Below the pieces are notes generated by a model, which saw only the letters and a program-made list of their open reading frames with translations, did not search any database and was not told where the DNA came from. From an uncultured Saprospiraceae bacterium (GTDB taxonomy: Bacteria > Bacteroidota > Bacteroidia > Chitinophagales > Saprospiraceae), in assembly GCA_938001865.1 (NCBI GenBank), contig CALLAW010000099.1, forward strand, positions 1 through 38,670: DNA of 38,670 nucleotides. The letters are read 5' to 3'. The translations under genes were made by a program, and so were the position numbers. Below are positions 18,074 through 27,496 of the stretch, in pieces (position 1 is the stretch's first letter; each line of letters opens with the position of its first letter).

Positions 18074-19327
18074 CTATGGATAAAGAAGATACAATTGTCT
18101 GATCGATTTGAATTGAGATAACTGTTCGGACCAACTTAATTGTAGGTCTTTATTAGACAGCCCTGACCCTAGTGCTTCTCTGAGAGTTGAGGTTCCTGCC
18201 AATTTTTCGAAGAAATTATTCTTATTGTAAAACTGAATTCCATTTTGCGAAAGCGCCTGATGAAACTCTATGAGGGATGTGAAATCCAATCTTTGATCGA
18301 TGATCTCTTGGAGTGGAAGACTTTGAAAATTCTTACCGTAGCAATACTGATCTTGATGCTTTGGTGACTTACTCCCATATCCACTCACTGGTCTGAAACT
18401 CTCTGTATATTGATCGAGTTGTGGATGTCCTATTTGTTGAAATGGAGCATCTGTTCCTCTTCCAACGGATACAGTTGTCCCCTCGAAGAGACAAAGACTC
18501 GGATAGAGCAGTACCGCTCTATGATTAGGCAGATTTGGCGATGGTGATACTGGTAACTCAAAGGTCATCTGATGCGTATATGTTGGACACTTTATGACTT
18601 TGAGATTACACTTGATACCATTCGCTAGCCAACCTTGACCATTAATCATCAAACCATACTCACCGATGGTCATCCCTGTAACTATCGGCACTGGATGCAG
18701 TCCGACGAAACTCGTGAGCTCCTTATCTAATACTGGTCCAGCGATATAGTATCCATTGGGATTAGGCCTATCAAGTATGATGACTTGCTTCCCTTGCTCG
18801 GCTGCTGCTTCCATCACATAGTGAAGAGTAGAGAGATAAGTGTAGAATCTCACTCCGACATCTTGAAGGTCAAAGACAATAACATCCAATTGACTTAAGA
18901 CATCACTTGAAGGTTTTTTGGTCTTACCGTAAAGACTATATATCGGTAAGTTGGTCTTCATATCCCTTTGACTATCGATGTGTTCTCCAGCATCAGCATC
19001 ACCTCTAAATCCGTGCTCAGGGGCAAATATTGCAGTGACATTGACTTCGTTACTCATCAAGACATCCACAAGGTGTTTCCCATCTACTTGGCTTGCTTTA
19101 TTGACCACTAGGCCGATACTCTTGCCTGCGAGCATTGGCAGATACACTTCAAGATCTTCAGCTCCAGGTGTTGGATATGGAGTAATCTGGACAGATCTAT
19201 CGACAGCCAACTGTTGCTGAGGTGGACTTATCTGTGCATTAGCATCTAAGGCTGATTGGGCAGTCTGTGAGCCACTACACCCCGCTAACAAGAGAACCAA
19301 TAATAAGAAATTGAATAATCTACACAT
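18074..19327 (-). CDS. DUF1343 lipoprotein, NamZ-type exo-beta-N-acetylmuramidase
   Basis: A 417-residue lipoprotein with signal peptide and lipobox Cys at residue 17 (LLAGC). The mature part matches DUF1343: KSIGLVVNKASQVDG, the conserved IFAPEHGFRGDADAGEHI (about 99-116), LPIYSLYGKTKKPS, DVIVFDLQDVGVRFYTYLST, ILDRPNPNGYYIAGP and the FEGTTVSVGRGTDAPF segment. Characterised NamZ enzymes release N-acetylmuramic acid from the non-reducing ends of peptidoglycan fragments, so a role in cell-wall recycling is likely. The catalytic residues are assumed to lie in the EHGFRGDADAGE motif. No other wall-recycling genes (murQ, anmK) are nearby. It runs toward the tRNA-Arg gene. Confidence 0.9.
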   Translation of the reverse strand: MCRLFNFLLLVLLLAGCSGSQTAQSALDANAQISPPQQQLAVDRSVQITPYPTPGAEDLEVYLPMLAGKSIGLVVNKASQVDGKHLVDVLMSNEVNVTAIFAPEHGFRGDADAGEHIDSQRDMKTNLPIYSLYGKTKKPSSDVLSQLDVIVFDLQDVGVRFYTYLSTLHYVMEAAAEQGKQVIILDRPNPNGYYIAGPVLDKELTSFVGLHPVPIVTGMTIGEYGLMINGQGWLANGIKCNLKVIKCPTYTHQMTFELPVSPSPNLPNHRAVLLYPSLCLFEGTTVSVGRGTDAPFQQIGHPQLDQYTESFRPVSGYGSKSPKHQDQYCYGKNFQSLPLQEIIDQRLDFTSLIEFHQALSQNGIQFYNKNNFFEKLAGTSTLREALGSGLSNKDLQLSWSEQLSQFKSIRQLYLLYP

Positions 19328-19488
19328 AATAAATATTTATAATATGTTACGAAGATAACGTATCATGTATTAAGATACCAATATCAGTCTGTTAATCTCT
19401 TCTCTCAAAGTCTTAATATTGGCTCTATCTCTTAAGGATAGATATAATATCTTTAGGCTCACTTCATGTAAATGTCAATAGGAAAGCA

Positions 19489-20892
19489 ATGCAACACTAT
19501 GCTGTAGTCGATATAGAGACCACCGGTGGGATGCCTAGGAGGGATAAGATCACAGAGGTCGGTATCGTAATAACTGATGGGAACAATATCATCAATCGCT
19601 ATGAGACTCTCATCAACCCCGAACGGAGCATACCACCCAATATCACTCGTATTACAGGCATTACCAATGCTATGGTGTCAGAAGCACCCAAGTTCTATGA
19701 AGTAGCTAAGGACATTGTAGAGATTACTGATGGCTGTATCTTTGTTGCTCACAATGTCAAATTTGATTATCAGTTTTTAGTCAATGAATTTAAGAGTCTT
19801 GGATTTACTTATACCAGAAGAAAACTCTGCACCGTAGTACTCTCTCGAAGAGCTTTCCCAGAGGTAAAGTCTCATAGTCTAGGTAATCTAATCAAACACT
19901 TCGGCATAAAGGTAAAGGACAGACATAGAGCATTAGACGATGCGTATGCCGCCTCAGAAGTATTGAAATTTGCAATGAGCAGATTTGATACAAAAAAAGG
20001 AGTCAAACAATTCATCTCCCAGACTATAAAGGAAACTACACTGCCCAAAAATCTCAATTTAGAAGATATCGACACACTGCCCAATGCTTGTGGTGTATAT
20101 TACTTCAGAGATACTGACCACAATATTGTATACATCGGCAAGTCTATTGACATACAGAAAAGAGCAAAACAACACTTCAGCAAAGAAGGGAGAAAAGGGA
20201 ATAGACTGTTTAGAGAGGTAGCATATATTGACTATACTTTGACAGGAAGTGAGTTACATTCGCTACTCCTCGAATCACAAGAAATCAAAGCTCACTTGCC
20301 ATCGATCAATGTGGCTCAGAAGACTCATAGCTATCCCTACACGATCATTCATAAGAGATCAGATGATGGATACATTAGACTTGAGCTCTTTAAGAAAGGT
20401 GAATTAGCTCCTCCAGATCAGAATGAGTATGGACACTTTGGGTCACGCCAGTCAGCTAAATCTCGGATAAATCTCTTGGCATCATCCTATAATCTCTGTA
20501 AAAAACTTTGTGGTCTAGAATCAAATAAGAATTCTGCATGCTTTGAGTATGGGCTCGATAAATGCTCTGGAGCATGTATCCAACAAGAATCAGCGGATAG
20601 CTATAATGAACGAGTCGAATTAGCACTCTCACATATGGATAACTTCTGGCTCCAAGATGCTATCATAGTTGAGTATACGCATAATATCCACGAGAAGGTT
20701 ATTTTTTCTATTAAGGAAGGAATATACATTGGCTACAGTATCTATCCACCTGATAGAGAGCCAGCAGATGTCGAATTCATAATTAACAACCCGGACAACC
20801 GATCGAGTTATAGTCCTGAACAGCAAGCAATCTTACAAAATTATATCCTCTCTCATCCAGAAGTACAAGTGATAGAACTTGAAGAGTTCTAA
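19489..20892 (+). CDS. DnaQ-type 3'-5' exonuclease fused to a GIY-YIG (UvrC/Cho-like) nuclease domain
   Basis: A 467-residue fusion. Residues 1-170 are a DEDDh exonuclease: VVDIETTGG (Asp8, Glu10), HNVKFDYQFL with the third acid, and HRALDDAYAA with the catalytic His and Asp. Residues 200-290 are a GIY-YIG nuclease, GVYYFRD-x9-YIGKSIDIQKRAKQHF, and the stretch LLLESQEIKAHLPSIN is shared with UvrC and Cho. The C-terminal 180 residues include a Cys-containing segment (CFEYGLDKCSGACIQ), also seen in UvrC-like proteins. The combination suggests DNA repair: incision beside damage with trimming of the end. Similar fusions exist in Bacteroidota and actinobacteria. The gene stands alone with 160 bases upstream that show no clear promoter. 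Confidence 0.92.
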   Translation: MQHYAVVDIETTGGMPRRDKITEVGIVITDGNNIINRYETLINPERSIPPNITRITGITNAMVSEAPKFYEVAKDIVEITDGCIFVAHNVKFDYQFLVNEFKSLGFTYTRRKLCTVVLSRRAFPEVKSHSLGNLIKHFGIKVKDRHRALDDAYAASEVLKFAMSRFDTKKGVKQFISQTIKETTLPKNLNLEDIDTLPNACGVYYFRDTDHNIVYIGKSIDIQKRAKQHFSKEGRKGNRLFREVAYIDYTLTGSELHSLLLESQEIKAHLPSINVAQKTHSYPYTIIHKRSDDGYIRLELFKKGELAPPDQNEYGHFGSRQSAKSRINLLASSYNLCKKLCGLESNKNSACFEYGLDKCSGACIQQESADSYNERVELALSHMDNFWLQDAIIVEYTHNIHEKVIFSIKEGIYIGYSIYPPDREPADVEFIINNPDNRSSYSPEQQAILQNYILSHPEVQVIELEEF

Positions 20893-20895
20893 GTG

Positions 20896-20919
20896 CCTCT
20901 CATCACAATATGATAGAGG
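20896..20919. terminator. Possible hairpin between converging genes
   Basis: CCTCTCATCA (20896-20905) pairs with TGATAGAGG (20911-20919) with one bulged base, in the 109-base gap between the exonuclease and pirin genes. No T-tract follows on either strand, so a terminator role is weakly supported. Confidence 0.35.
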
Positions 20920-21001
20920 ACAATAATCAATAAGAATATTGAAAGAAAATAAGAAGAGGTAATGTGGACAAAAAGGGTTGGTATCTCGCAGAGTTTCTAC
21001 C

Positions 21002-21961
21002 CTACATATTGACTAACTCAGGGTTACCCATCTTACCAGTATTATAGTCATTGATACATTGTCGTATCTGTTGCTCATTATTCATGACAAAAGGACCATA
21101 TGAGTAGACTCTTTCATCGAGGGGCATCCCCCCGAGTACTAACAGCTCTGCACCTGACTTACTGTAGAGTTCGAGATCAGAGTCTCCACGCTGATAGAGT
21201 ACGATTTGATTCTTGGCTAAGGTATGCTGATCGATAAGTTCTGTATCTCCGGAGATTGAGTATACCATCGCATTGTGCTTAGGATTAGTAGGGATGGTAA
21301 CCTTTCCATTTTCTTTTAGGATGACATGATAGTAGAATGCTTCGGTCAATGTAGGTACTGCAGACTTTTGTCCCATGAGTTCTCCGAGCAATATCTTGAT
21401 AGAAAAGTGATCACTCTCTATCTTACCGAAATCCTCTGTACGGTTTACAGTAGTAGTCGGATCGATCAACTTATGCTCGGCTGGCATATTGAGCCAAATC
21501 TGAAAACCATGATAAAGCCCACCTTCATCATGGAGTTTTTGGCCTGACTCCTCCATATGGATTGCTCCTTTACCTGAGTTAAACATCATAAAATCGCCTT
21601 CACCAATCTCAAAATCATAATCTAAGCTATCCTTATGATGGCCACTCCCTTTGAGGAAATATGTAGTAGGTGTCACCCCTGCATGAGGGTGAGCATCCAC
21701 TCTGAGTGGATCAGCCCCTTGCTCTACGGCAACTGGACCAAACTCATCGAGCAATACATATGGAGAGACATAATCAGTATGATCTCCAGCAAAGGCTCTA
21801 AGTATTGGCAAGGTACCTACCTTAGTCCTATCGGCTTGAATGATTCGATGTATCTTACGACTTGTCCGAGCAGATACGATACCAGACTCTGATACAAGTT
21901 TGGCACTAGCGATAGATGCTCCTACGATTGCGGATCCTTTGATAAAATCTCTTCTTTGCAT
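21002..21961 (-). CDS. Pirin-family protein with Tat-type signal
   Basis: A 319-residue bicupin. The N-terminus has a twin-arginine signal (QRRDFIKGSAIVGASIASAK), so unlike most cytoplasmic pirins it should be exported folded to the periplasm. The pirin domain carries the metal ligands in DAHPHAGVTPTTY (His91, His93) and GKGAIHMEESG (His135, Glu137). GEGDFMMFNSG and YHGFQIWLNMP also match. The C-terminal pirin_C cupin follows from about residue 190. Metal-binding pirins act as quercetin dioxygenases or redox sensors; the substrate here is unknown. Export of a folded metalloprotein fits the Tat signal. Confidence 0.9.
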   Translation of the reverse strand: MQRRDFIKGSAIVGASIASAKLVSESGIVSARTSRKIHRIIQADRTKVGTLPILRAFAGDHTDYVSPYVLLDEFGPVAVEQGADPLRVDAHPHAGVTPTTYFLKGSGHHKDSLDYDFEIGEGDFMMFNSGKGAIHMEESGQKLHDEGGLYHGFQIWLNMPAEHKLIDPTTTVNRTEDFGKIESDHFSIKILLGELMGQKSAVPTLTEAFYYHVILKENGKVTIPTNPKHNAMVYSISGDTELIDQHTLAKNQIVLYQRGDSDLELYSKSGAELLVLGGMPLDERVYSYGPFVMNNEQQIRQCINDYNTGKMGNPELVNM

Positions 21962-22052
21962 TGGTATTACGATTTGTGTTACTAATCTAACTCTATTTCA
22001 TAACGCCTACCCTTTCATTTTAGTTTTATCCAATTGGTCGTATGTTTGACAG

Positions 22053-22682
22053 ATGAAAGTTATTAATTGTAATGTATGCATTTATATCCTGATTATTGGT
22101 CTAGTGGGATGCTCAACAGAACACACTGATCCTTCAATCATAGCTCTTATGGAAGTCGTCAATCAAGCGAAAACTGATATCACAATAAGTCAGACATTGA
22201 TTGCATCTGATCAGACTCCCATCCCGACTACAGAGCAACTCCAAAGTAATCTTCAGTCTAATCTAACCCTACTCAATAAACGCAGTCATGAGCATTTACC
22301 AGCGAGTATCAGGATCCCAGATCCAATCATAAGAGAAATAGCTAGCAAGCAAATACTGAATAAAGATGAACTTCAAACCCTGCTTAATGCAGTATCACAA
22401 AACCAAAAATCTACAATCTTATCAGGCACAAATGTAATAGACTTCGACCAACCTTATCGAGTGATTGACTCGATTGGATACGATACTATACATGCCTATA
22501 CTCATCCGATATTGATCAATGATAAGTTAATTTACACCAATGTAATTACGAGTGGCATTAAGAACTATGCATCACAGCAGCCAGTCCAGTCAATCTTGTT
22601 AAATATCTACAAATCCACGAGTAGAGATTCTGCAACAGTACCTCCATCTTGGAATATGGTATATCAAAAAAATCTGAGGTAA
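22053..22682 (+). CDS. Hypothetical lipoprotein
   Basis: Not recognised. A 209-residue protein with a hydrophobic N-terminus ending at LVGC, giving lipidation of Cys20. The mature part begins with a Thr/Ser/Gln-rich, probably helical region (about 25-90). It continues with a mixed segment containing DFDQPYRVIDSIGYDTIHAY (about 129-148), and ends without a Cys, repeat or clear catalytic motif. It runs divergently from the pirin gene with 91 bases between the two starts, and converges on the SLBB gene with 43 bases between the stops. Composition and codon use look like the neighbours. Most likely an envelope lipoprotein of unknown role. Confidence 0.75.
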   Translation: MKVINCNVCIYILIIGLVGCSTEHTDPSIIALMEVVNQAKTDITISQTLIASDQTPIPTTEQLQSNLQSNLTLLNKRSHEHLPASIRIPDPIIREIASKQILNKDELQTLLNAVSQNQKSTILSGTNVIDFDQPYRVIDSIGYDTIHAYTHPILINDKLIYTNVITSGIKNYASQQPVQSILLNIYKSTSRDSATVPPSWNMVYQKNLR

Positions 22683-22725
22683 TCTAAACGGTTGAAAGCG
22701 GATATACAACTGCTTGGTCTTACTC

Positions 22726-25443
22726 TTACTCCAATCCTTGAACAACTAGAACTAGAGTCAATATGGAGACAGCTTGGGCTACAGTGTCGCTAAGGACTTT
22801 ACCCCAATCCACCTCTTCTTTAGCATCATCTTTGTCTTTTTCGGCAGATTTTTCTCTGACTTTGATCGTACTACCCTTCCGTACTTTAGGAGTTGTAGTG
22901 ATACCTAGGAGGGATGATGATCTCTTGACTTCACCATTGGGGTATTCGACGAATATTCCATTGCGATCTGCTCGACTAGAGAGACCACCTGCGTAGCTAT
23001 TGATATAGTACATTGCCCTTTTCTTGGAAGTAAATGGTACGTGTATCCTATTATTGAGGTTAACGGCATCATCAGAGAGTACTGTCTCAGCTTTGGTGGC
23101 ACCTTCAATAGTGACAAATTCTTTTTGCTTAGGAATAGTGATAATATCTCCATCTTTTAGGATGAAGTTGAACTCAGAGTAAGTATTGTTAAGTACATCA
23201 TCAAGCTTAATGACGACTGCACCGAGATTATCTTCGGTCCTAATCAATGTTGCCCCTGATGGAAATGCTTCAGCAGTCATCCCTCCTGATCGTTCCACTA
23301 GGTCACTCAATCGTTCGTTATCACTCAAGATTGTGTATCTCCCTGGGAAGATCACCTCTCCTTCAATAGAGACTCGCTTCTGCAGTTCGAAGTCAGGTAC
23401 ATAACGAACCGTTACGACATCAAATGGCGATAGTTTGTACTGTTTGTCACCACCAGAAATGACATTGTATTGATCATCAATTGTAAGGTTAGCGATAACT
23501 ATTCTTGTTGGTTCATTATCTTGAATGACTACTCTGGAGATTTCTATTCGATTTTTTGCACCATTCATCTTGATTCCTCCAGATAGTACAAAAAGGTCCT
23601 TTAAATGCATGTTTTTGCCATAGAGGTATGGTCCAGGTTCTCCGACTGCACCCTCTATCGTGACTGTTGCGTCTTCTATGAAGTCTGATTGCGAATAGAC
23701 ATGTATACTGTCGAAGGGGTTGAGCTTGATATTGATACTAGGATCTTTTGAATCCATGATTTGGCTGAGATTAGTAATCGTGAGATATTCAATCTGTTTT
23801 ATATTGAGAGGGTCACGTCTATGAATAATAGCAATGTCTGAGGCATCTGTTCTCAGTCCCCCCGAAAACAGAATCGCCTCTCTGAGCTTGACTGTATTGC
23901 TAACATCATAAGCAAAATCACCTTCTGCTCTGACTGCTCCTGTTACTGCTACTTCCGACTTATCTGTAAATGCTTTGAGATACCATACCGTAAGATTATC
24001 CTTGGGTTGGAGGAAGATATTCTCTTGACTATCAGAGTTACTTATCACCTGGCTCAAATCTATCTCTATGTATGATACGGTACTATCAGCATTGATTCTT
24101 TTCAGAAATGCGATATCTTTTCTTGCTTCCACTTTGAGTTGTGACTTCTTGATCAAGTCACTGATACGCATCCTATTATCGAATTGAAACTTGCCCTCTT
24201 GCATGACTGCTCCATTGACCTCTACATAATCTACTAAGATGCTATCAAGAGTATTTACAGTGATAGAATCTCCGTTCTCCATTAGAAATCTACTCGCCTC
24301 TCCTGATTGATAGTCGACATCATAGATCTTAAGGACATCATCAGTAAATCTCTGAAGTCTAATATATCTCTTGTCTGCATTGCCATTAAATCCGCCACCA
24401 TAAGCAATAAGGTCTTCGAGGGTTTCGGTAGCAGTGAGTTCGTACTCAAATGGTCGCCTGACTGCTCCTGCTAATGTGACGATATGCTCCGCTGGTGGTA
24501 CTAAGATTACATCACCATCTTGCAAGTACAGTGAGTTGTTCGGGTTAGGGTTATTGAGATATTGATAGACATCTAGTATCTCTCGTTTGCCATCTGATCT
24601 GATCAGTTGAATCTTTCGGAGTGAACCGATGTCCGTAGGCCCTTCTGCTGCTGCAAGAGCAACAAATGCTGAGTTAATAGCAGATAGAGTTACTGGACCT
24701 GGCGAATAGACTTCACCATACACATTGACCTGTACAGTCTTAGAGTAACTCAGTGAAAGGTCAAACTGCCCTTCGCTAAAGTTATAATTTTGCTTATAAT
24801 TACTGATGAGCTTTTGTCTCGCTTGCTCAAGCGTAAGACCCTTGAGGAAGACCTTAATATTACCATTAAAGATCTTGACTGATCCATCAGATCCGATGAC
24901 ATATTTCTCATCTACACTCGAGACACCCCAGACTGATACCGTCAACTCATCTCCAGGTCCAAGAAGGTAATTGGCTGGAGCTTTCACACCACTTAGATCA
25001 GAGTACTCTTTGAGGATTCTATCTCGGAAGATAGATTGACCATATCTTATCGGGGTTGGTAGCTCCCTATCAACTGTCTCTATACTCAAAGAATCCGACA
25101 ACAGTAGGCTATCTATCTCTGATAAATCACTCTCAATAGAGACTTGCCCTTCATCATCAACCGTAGGGACAATTGTATCCAACTGAGACGTAGATTTTTC
25201 TTTCTCTAGATCTACAATGACACTCTCCAGGACACTTAGCTCCAATGGAGTGAAGTATGCTACACTATCTATATTGATACCTGCAAGAGTAGTTCTTTCT
25301 CTGAGTTCTGCCTCGGAGATCCCCCTCTTAGAGAGTTCTCTTGAGATATCATTATTATTGACACCAGAATAAACTTGTGCGGTGATTCCTCCTATACTAA
25401 GAAGGATGACAAAGAGTACAATGCTTATCCTTGAAAAATTCAT
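22726..25443 (-). CDS. Large SLBB-domain polysaccharide export protein (Wza-like)
   Basis: A 905-residue outer-membrane or periplasmic export protein. The start at 25443 (MNFSRISIVLFVILLSIGG) gives a signal peptide ending near ITAQ; an in-frame ATG 14 codons upstream is possible. Near residues 155-235 lies the Poly_export domain, with YLLGPGDELTVSVWGVSS and DGSVKIFNGNIKV. It is followed by a chain of about six to seven SLBB repeats, each marked by a V-x-G-A/E-V-x-x-P-G or related turn (VYGEVYSPGPV, LAGAVRRPFEYEL, VNGAVMQEGKFQF, VTGAVRAEGDFAY, IEGAVGEPGPYLY, IEGEVIFPGRYTI, IEGATKAETV). The C-terminus has one hydrophobic segment (VSILTLVLVVQGLE). Together with the DegT aminotransferase upstream this suggests a capsule or exopolysaccharide export role. 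Confidence 0.92.
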   Translation of the reverse strand: MNFSRISIVLFVILLSIGGITAQVYSGVNNNDISRELSKRGISEAELRERTTLAGINIDSVAYFTPLELSVLESVIVDLEKEKSTSQLDTIVPTVDDEGQVSIESDLSEIDSLLLSDSLSIETVDRELPTPIRYGQSIFRDRILKEYSDLSGVKAPANYLLGPGDELTVSVWGVSSVDEKYVIGSDGSVKIFNGNIKVFLKGLTLEQARQKLISNYKQNYNFSEGQFDLSLSYSKTVQVNVYGEVYSPGPVTLSAINSAFVALAAAEGPTDIGSLRKIQLIRSDGKREILDVYQYLNNPNPNNSLYLQDGDVILVPPAEHIVTLAGAVRRPFEYELTATETLEDLIAYGGGFNGNADKRYIRLQRFTDDVLKIYDVDYQSGEASRFLMENGDSITVNTLDSILVDYVEVNGAVMQEGKFQFDNRMRISDLIKKSQLKVEARKDIAFLKRINADSTVSYIEIDLSQVISNSDSQENIFLQPKDNLTVWYLKAFTDKSEVAVTGAVRAEGDFAYDVSNTVKLREAILFSGGLRTDASDIAIIHRRDPLNIKQIEYLTITNLSQIMDSKDPSINIKLNPFDSIHVYSQSDFIEDATVTIEGAVGEPGPYLYGKNMHLKDLFVLSGGIKMNGAKNRIEISRVVIQDNEPTRIVIANLTIDDQYNVISGGDKQYKLSPFDVVTVRYVPDFELQKRVSIEGEVIFPGRYTILSDNERLSDLVERSGGMTAEAFPSGATLIRTEDNLGAVVIKLDDVLNNTYSEFNFILKDGDIITIPKQKEFVTIEGATKAETVLSDDAVNLNNRIHVPFTSKKRAMYYINSYAGGLSSRADRNGIFVEYPNGEVKRSSSLLGITTTPKVRKGSTIKVREKSAEKDKDDAKEEVDWGKVLSDTVAQAVSILTLVLVVQGLE

Positions 25444-25545
25444 ATTAAGTAATTTCAACATAAAGTTAGACAGTATATGCTTCAATAGGTAACTAAATCG
25501 GTTCTAAGCACCTAATATAGAAGCATAAAACGTTCCAAAATTTGA

Positions 25546-26667
25546 CTAGGCCAAGTTGTTTATAAGGTTATCGATGATGAAATTTTGCTGATCTATCGAT
25601 AATTCGGTATGCATAGGGAGCGATAACACCTCTTTACAAGCTAACTCAGCATGAGGGAAGTCGCCTTCTTTGTATCCTAGATATTGGTAGGCAGGTTGTA
25701 GATGAAGAGCTTTAGGGTAGTAAATCATACTTGGTATACCCTGTGCTGCAAGATCTTCTTTGAGTTTATCGCGATTAGCATTTACTCTGAGTGTATACTG
25801 ATGAAAAACATGAGTACTATAATCAGCTCGGTGTGGGATCGTTACACCTTCGATCTCTGCTAAAGATGTATCATAGATCTCTGCTGCATGCTGTCTTCTT
25901 TGGATATAATCATCGAGATATTGCAACTTTACATCTAGTATTGCTGCTTGCATAGCGTCGAGTCTACTGTTGATTCCTATGACATCATAGTGGTACTTGA
26001 GTTTACTGCCATGCTTAGCAATCATTTTTGCTCTAGTGTAGTGTTCTTCTTTGTTGGCTACAATAGCACCTCCATCACCATAGCAACCTAAATTTTTGGA
26101 AGGAAAAAATGAAAATGTTCCAAAATCACCTACAGTTGCAGTTTTTTGCCACTTCTCTCCTACCTTGACATCGCATCCAATGGACTGAGCATTGTCCTCT
26201 ATGACAGAGAGGTTGTGCTTATTTGCGATTGTCATCAAACGTGACATCTCCGTTGCTTGACCAAAGAGGTGTACTGGAAGTATGACACGAGTACGGTCAG
26301 TAATAACGTCTTCAAGTTGGGAGACATCGAGATTAAATGTTTGTGGGTCGATATCGACAAATTTCGGTACAAGACCAAGTAATGAAATCACCTCAACTGT
26401 AGCCACAAATGTAAATGGCGTGGTGATGACTTCATCTCCAGGTTGCAGATCCAATGCCATGAGAGCAATCTGGATCGCATCGGTACCATTGCCACATCCT
26501 AAGGCATATTTGCTCTCAACATATCCAGCGAGATTACAAGCAAACTCACCTACCTTGGGACCATTGATATAAATGGAGGAGTTGATGACATTCTGTATCT
26601 CTTGGTCTATCTCTTGCTTGATTGCAGTGTATTGGCTGACTAAATCAACCATTTGTATTGGTTTCAA
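25546..26667 (-). CDS. DegT/DnrJ/EryC1-family sugar aminotransferase
   Basis: A PLP-dependent aminotransferase of about 373 residues that would transfer an amino group to a keto-sugar nucleotide for surface polysaccharide. Family marks are MVDLVSQYTAIKQEID at the start, GCGNGTDAIQIAL, TTPFTFVATVEVI, the VIEDNAQSIG cofactor pocket (Asp) and SFFPSKNLGCYGDGGA with the Schiff-base Lys. The C-terminus is HYPKALH-like (YYPKALHLQPAY). The start is uncertain: the family match begins with KPIQMVDL, which supports the TTG at 26667, and the ATG at 26652 is the alternative. The longest frame, from 26718, begins inside the promoter and is unlikely. It lies 102 bases upstream of the SLBB exporter on the same strand. 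Confidence 0.88.
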   Translation of the reverse strand: MKPIQMVDLVSQYTAIKQEIDQEIQNVINSSIYINGPKVGEFACNLAGYVESKYALGCGNGTDAIQIALMALDLQPGDEVITTPFTFVATVEVISLLGLVPKFVDIDPQTFNLDVSQLEDVITDRTRVILPVHLFGQATEMSRLMTIANKHNLSVIEDNAQSIGCDVKVGEKWQKTATVGDFGTFSFFPSKNLGCYGDGGAIVANKEEHYTRAKMIAKHGSKLKYHYDVIGINSRLDAMQAAILDVKLQYLDDYIQRRQHAAEIYDTSLAEIEGVTIPHRADYSTHVFHQYTLRVNANRDKLKEDLAAQGIPSMIYYPKALHLQPAYQYLGYKEGDFPHAELACKEVLSLPMHTELSIDQQNFIIDNLINNLA

Positions 26668-26715
26668 AGGTTTGTTTCTAAAATTGTTAGTAATATTGGC
26701 ATTAATTAATCGGTG

Positions 26716-26745
26716 CAAAGATGCATCTTATTGTAATGCCACCAA
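26716..26745 (-). promoter_or_regulatory. Promoter of the DegT aminotransferase gene
   Basis: On the minus strand, TTG (26745-26743), 19 bases and CATCTTTG (26723-26716), one mismatch from TAnnTTTG. Transcription would begin near 26710. It overlaps the start codon region of the divergent outer-membrane protein gene, so the two promoters may compete. Confidence 0.6.
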
Positions 26746-27485
26746 TGAACAAATTACAGATACTTGTCATCATACTCGCATTCACCTCCTCTGTGAGCCA
26801 AGGTCAAGACTTGTCTAAGCTCAATGTTGGTTTTGGTCATGGATATGGCGTGCCTGCAGCTGACCTGAGTGAGAGGTTTGGAGAGGCATGGTCATCTACT
26901 CTTGGCATCTACTGGCATCAGTATCATTCTGACCTCATCTTAGGAGCAGAAGTCTCGACATTTTATGGCAAGACAGTCAAAGAAGATATCTTTGCCAATC
27001 TTAAAGATCCAGAAACTCCATTTCTAGGAATCAATAGTACAGCAAGTGATATCAAGACTAGACTAAGAGGTACCAGTGGTTATCTTGTGGTAGAGAAGAT
27101 CTTCACTTTTGACCCAGATGATCTCCGTGATAGTGGTCTGAAGATTGGATTGGGAGCGGGGTTTATGAGTCATCATATCCGCATCCAAGATGATACACAG
27201 AACAATGCTTACTTCCAAGGAGATTATACCTACGGCTATAATAGGTATACCTTTGGACCTGCCTTCAAGCAATTCGTAGGTTATCATTATGCCAATCAAT
27301 CATTCAACTATAATTTCAGTATCGGATTAGAGGTTGAAGAAGGATTCACATCTAGCAGACGAGCTGTAGACTTTGCAACTGGGCTTCCTGATGATACAAA
27401 GAGAGTAGATATCTTGACAACACTCAAAGCAAGATTTTACCTTTCGCTTGGATCATTTGGCAATACAGACTCCATCCTATATTAG
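26745..27485 (+). CDS. Predicted outer-membrane beta-barrel protein
   Basis: A 246-residue protein from the ATG at 26745 (MNKLQILVIILAF); in-frame ATGs at 26721 and 26736 are alternatives. Residues 1-20 form a signal peptide ending in SQGQ. The mature part is rich in alternating hydrophobic and aromatic residues with Gly and Tyr turns (GFGHGYGVPAADLS, LGIYWHQYHSDLILGAEV, GYLVVEKIFTF, LKIGLGAGFMSHHI, FNYNFSIGLEVEE, LKARFYLSLGSF). It likely folds as an 8- to 10-strand barrel. No specific family recognised. It lies 11 bases before waaA, and a role in LPS or envelope assembly is suggested by position only. Confidence 0.75.
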   Translation: MNKLQILVIILAFTSSVSQGQDLSKLNVGFGHGYGVPAADLSERFGEAWSSTLGIYWHQYHSDLILGAEVSTFYGKTVKEDIFANLKDPETPFLGINSTASDIKTRLRGTSGYLVVEKIFTFDPDDLRDSGLKIGLGAGFMSHHIRIQDDTQNNAYFQGDYTYGYNRYTFGPAFKQFVGYHYANQSFNYNFSIGLEVEEGFTSSRRAVDFATGLPDDTKRVDILTTLKARFYLSLGSFGNTDSILY

Positions 27486-27496
27486 TAGCATAAGAG

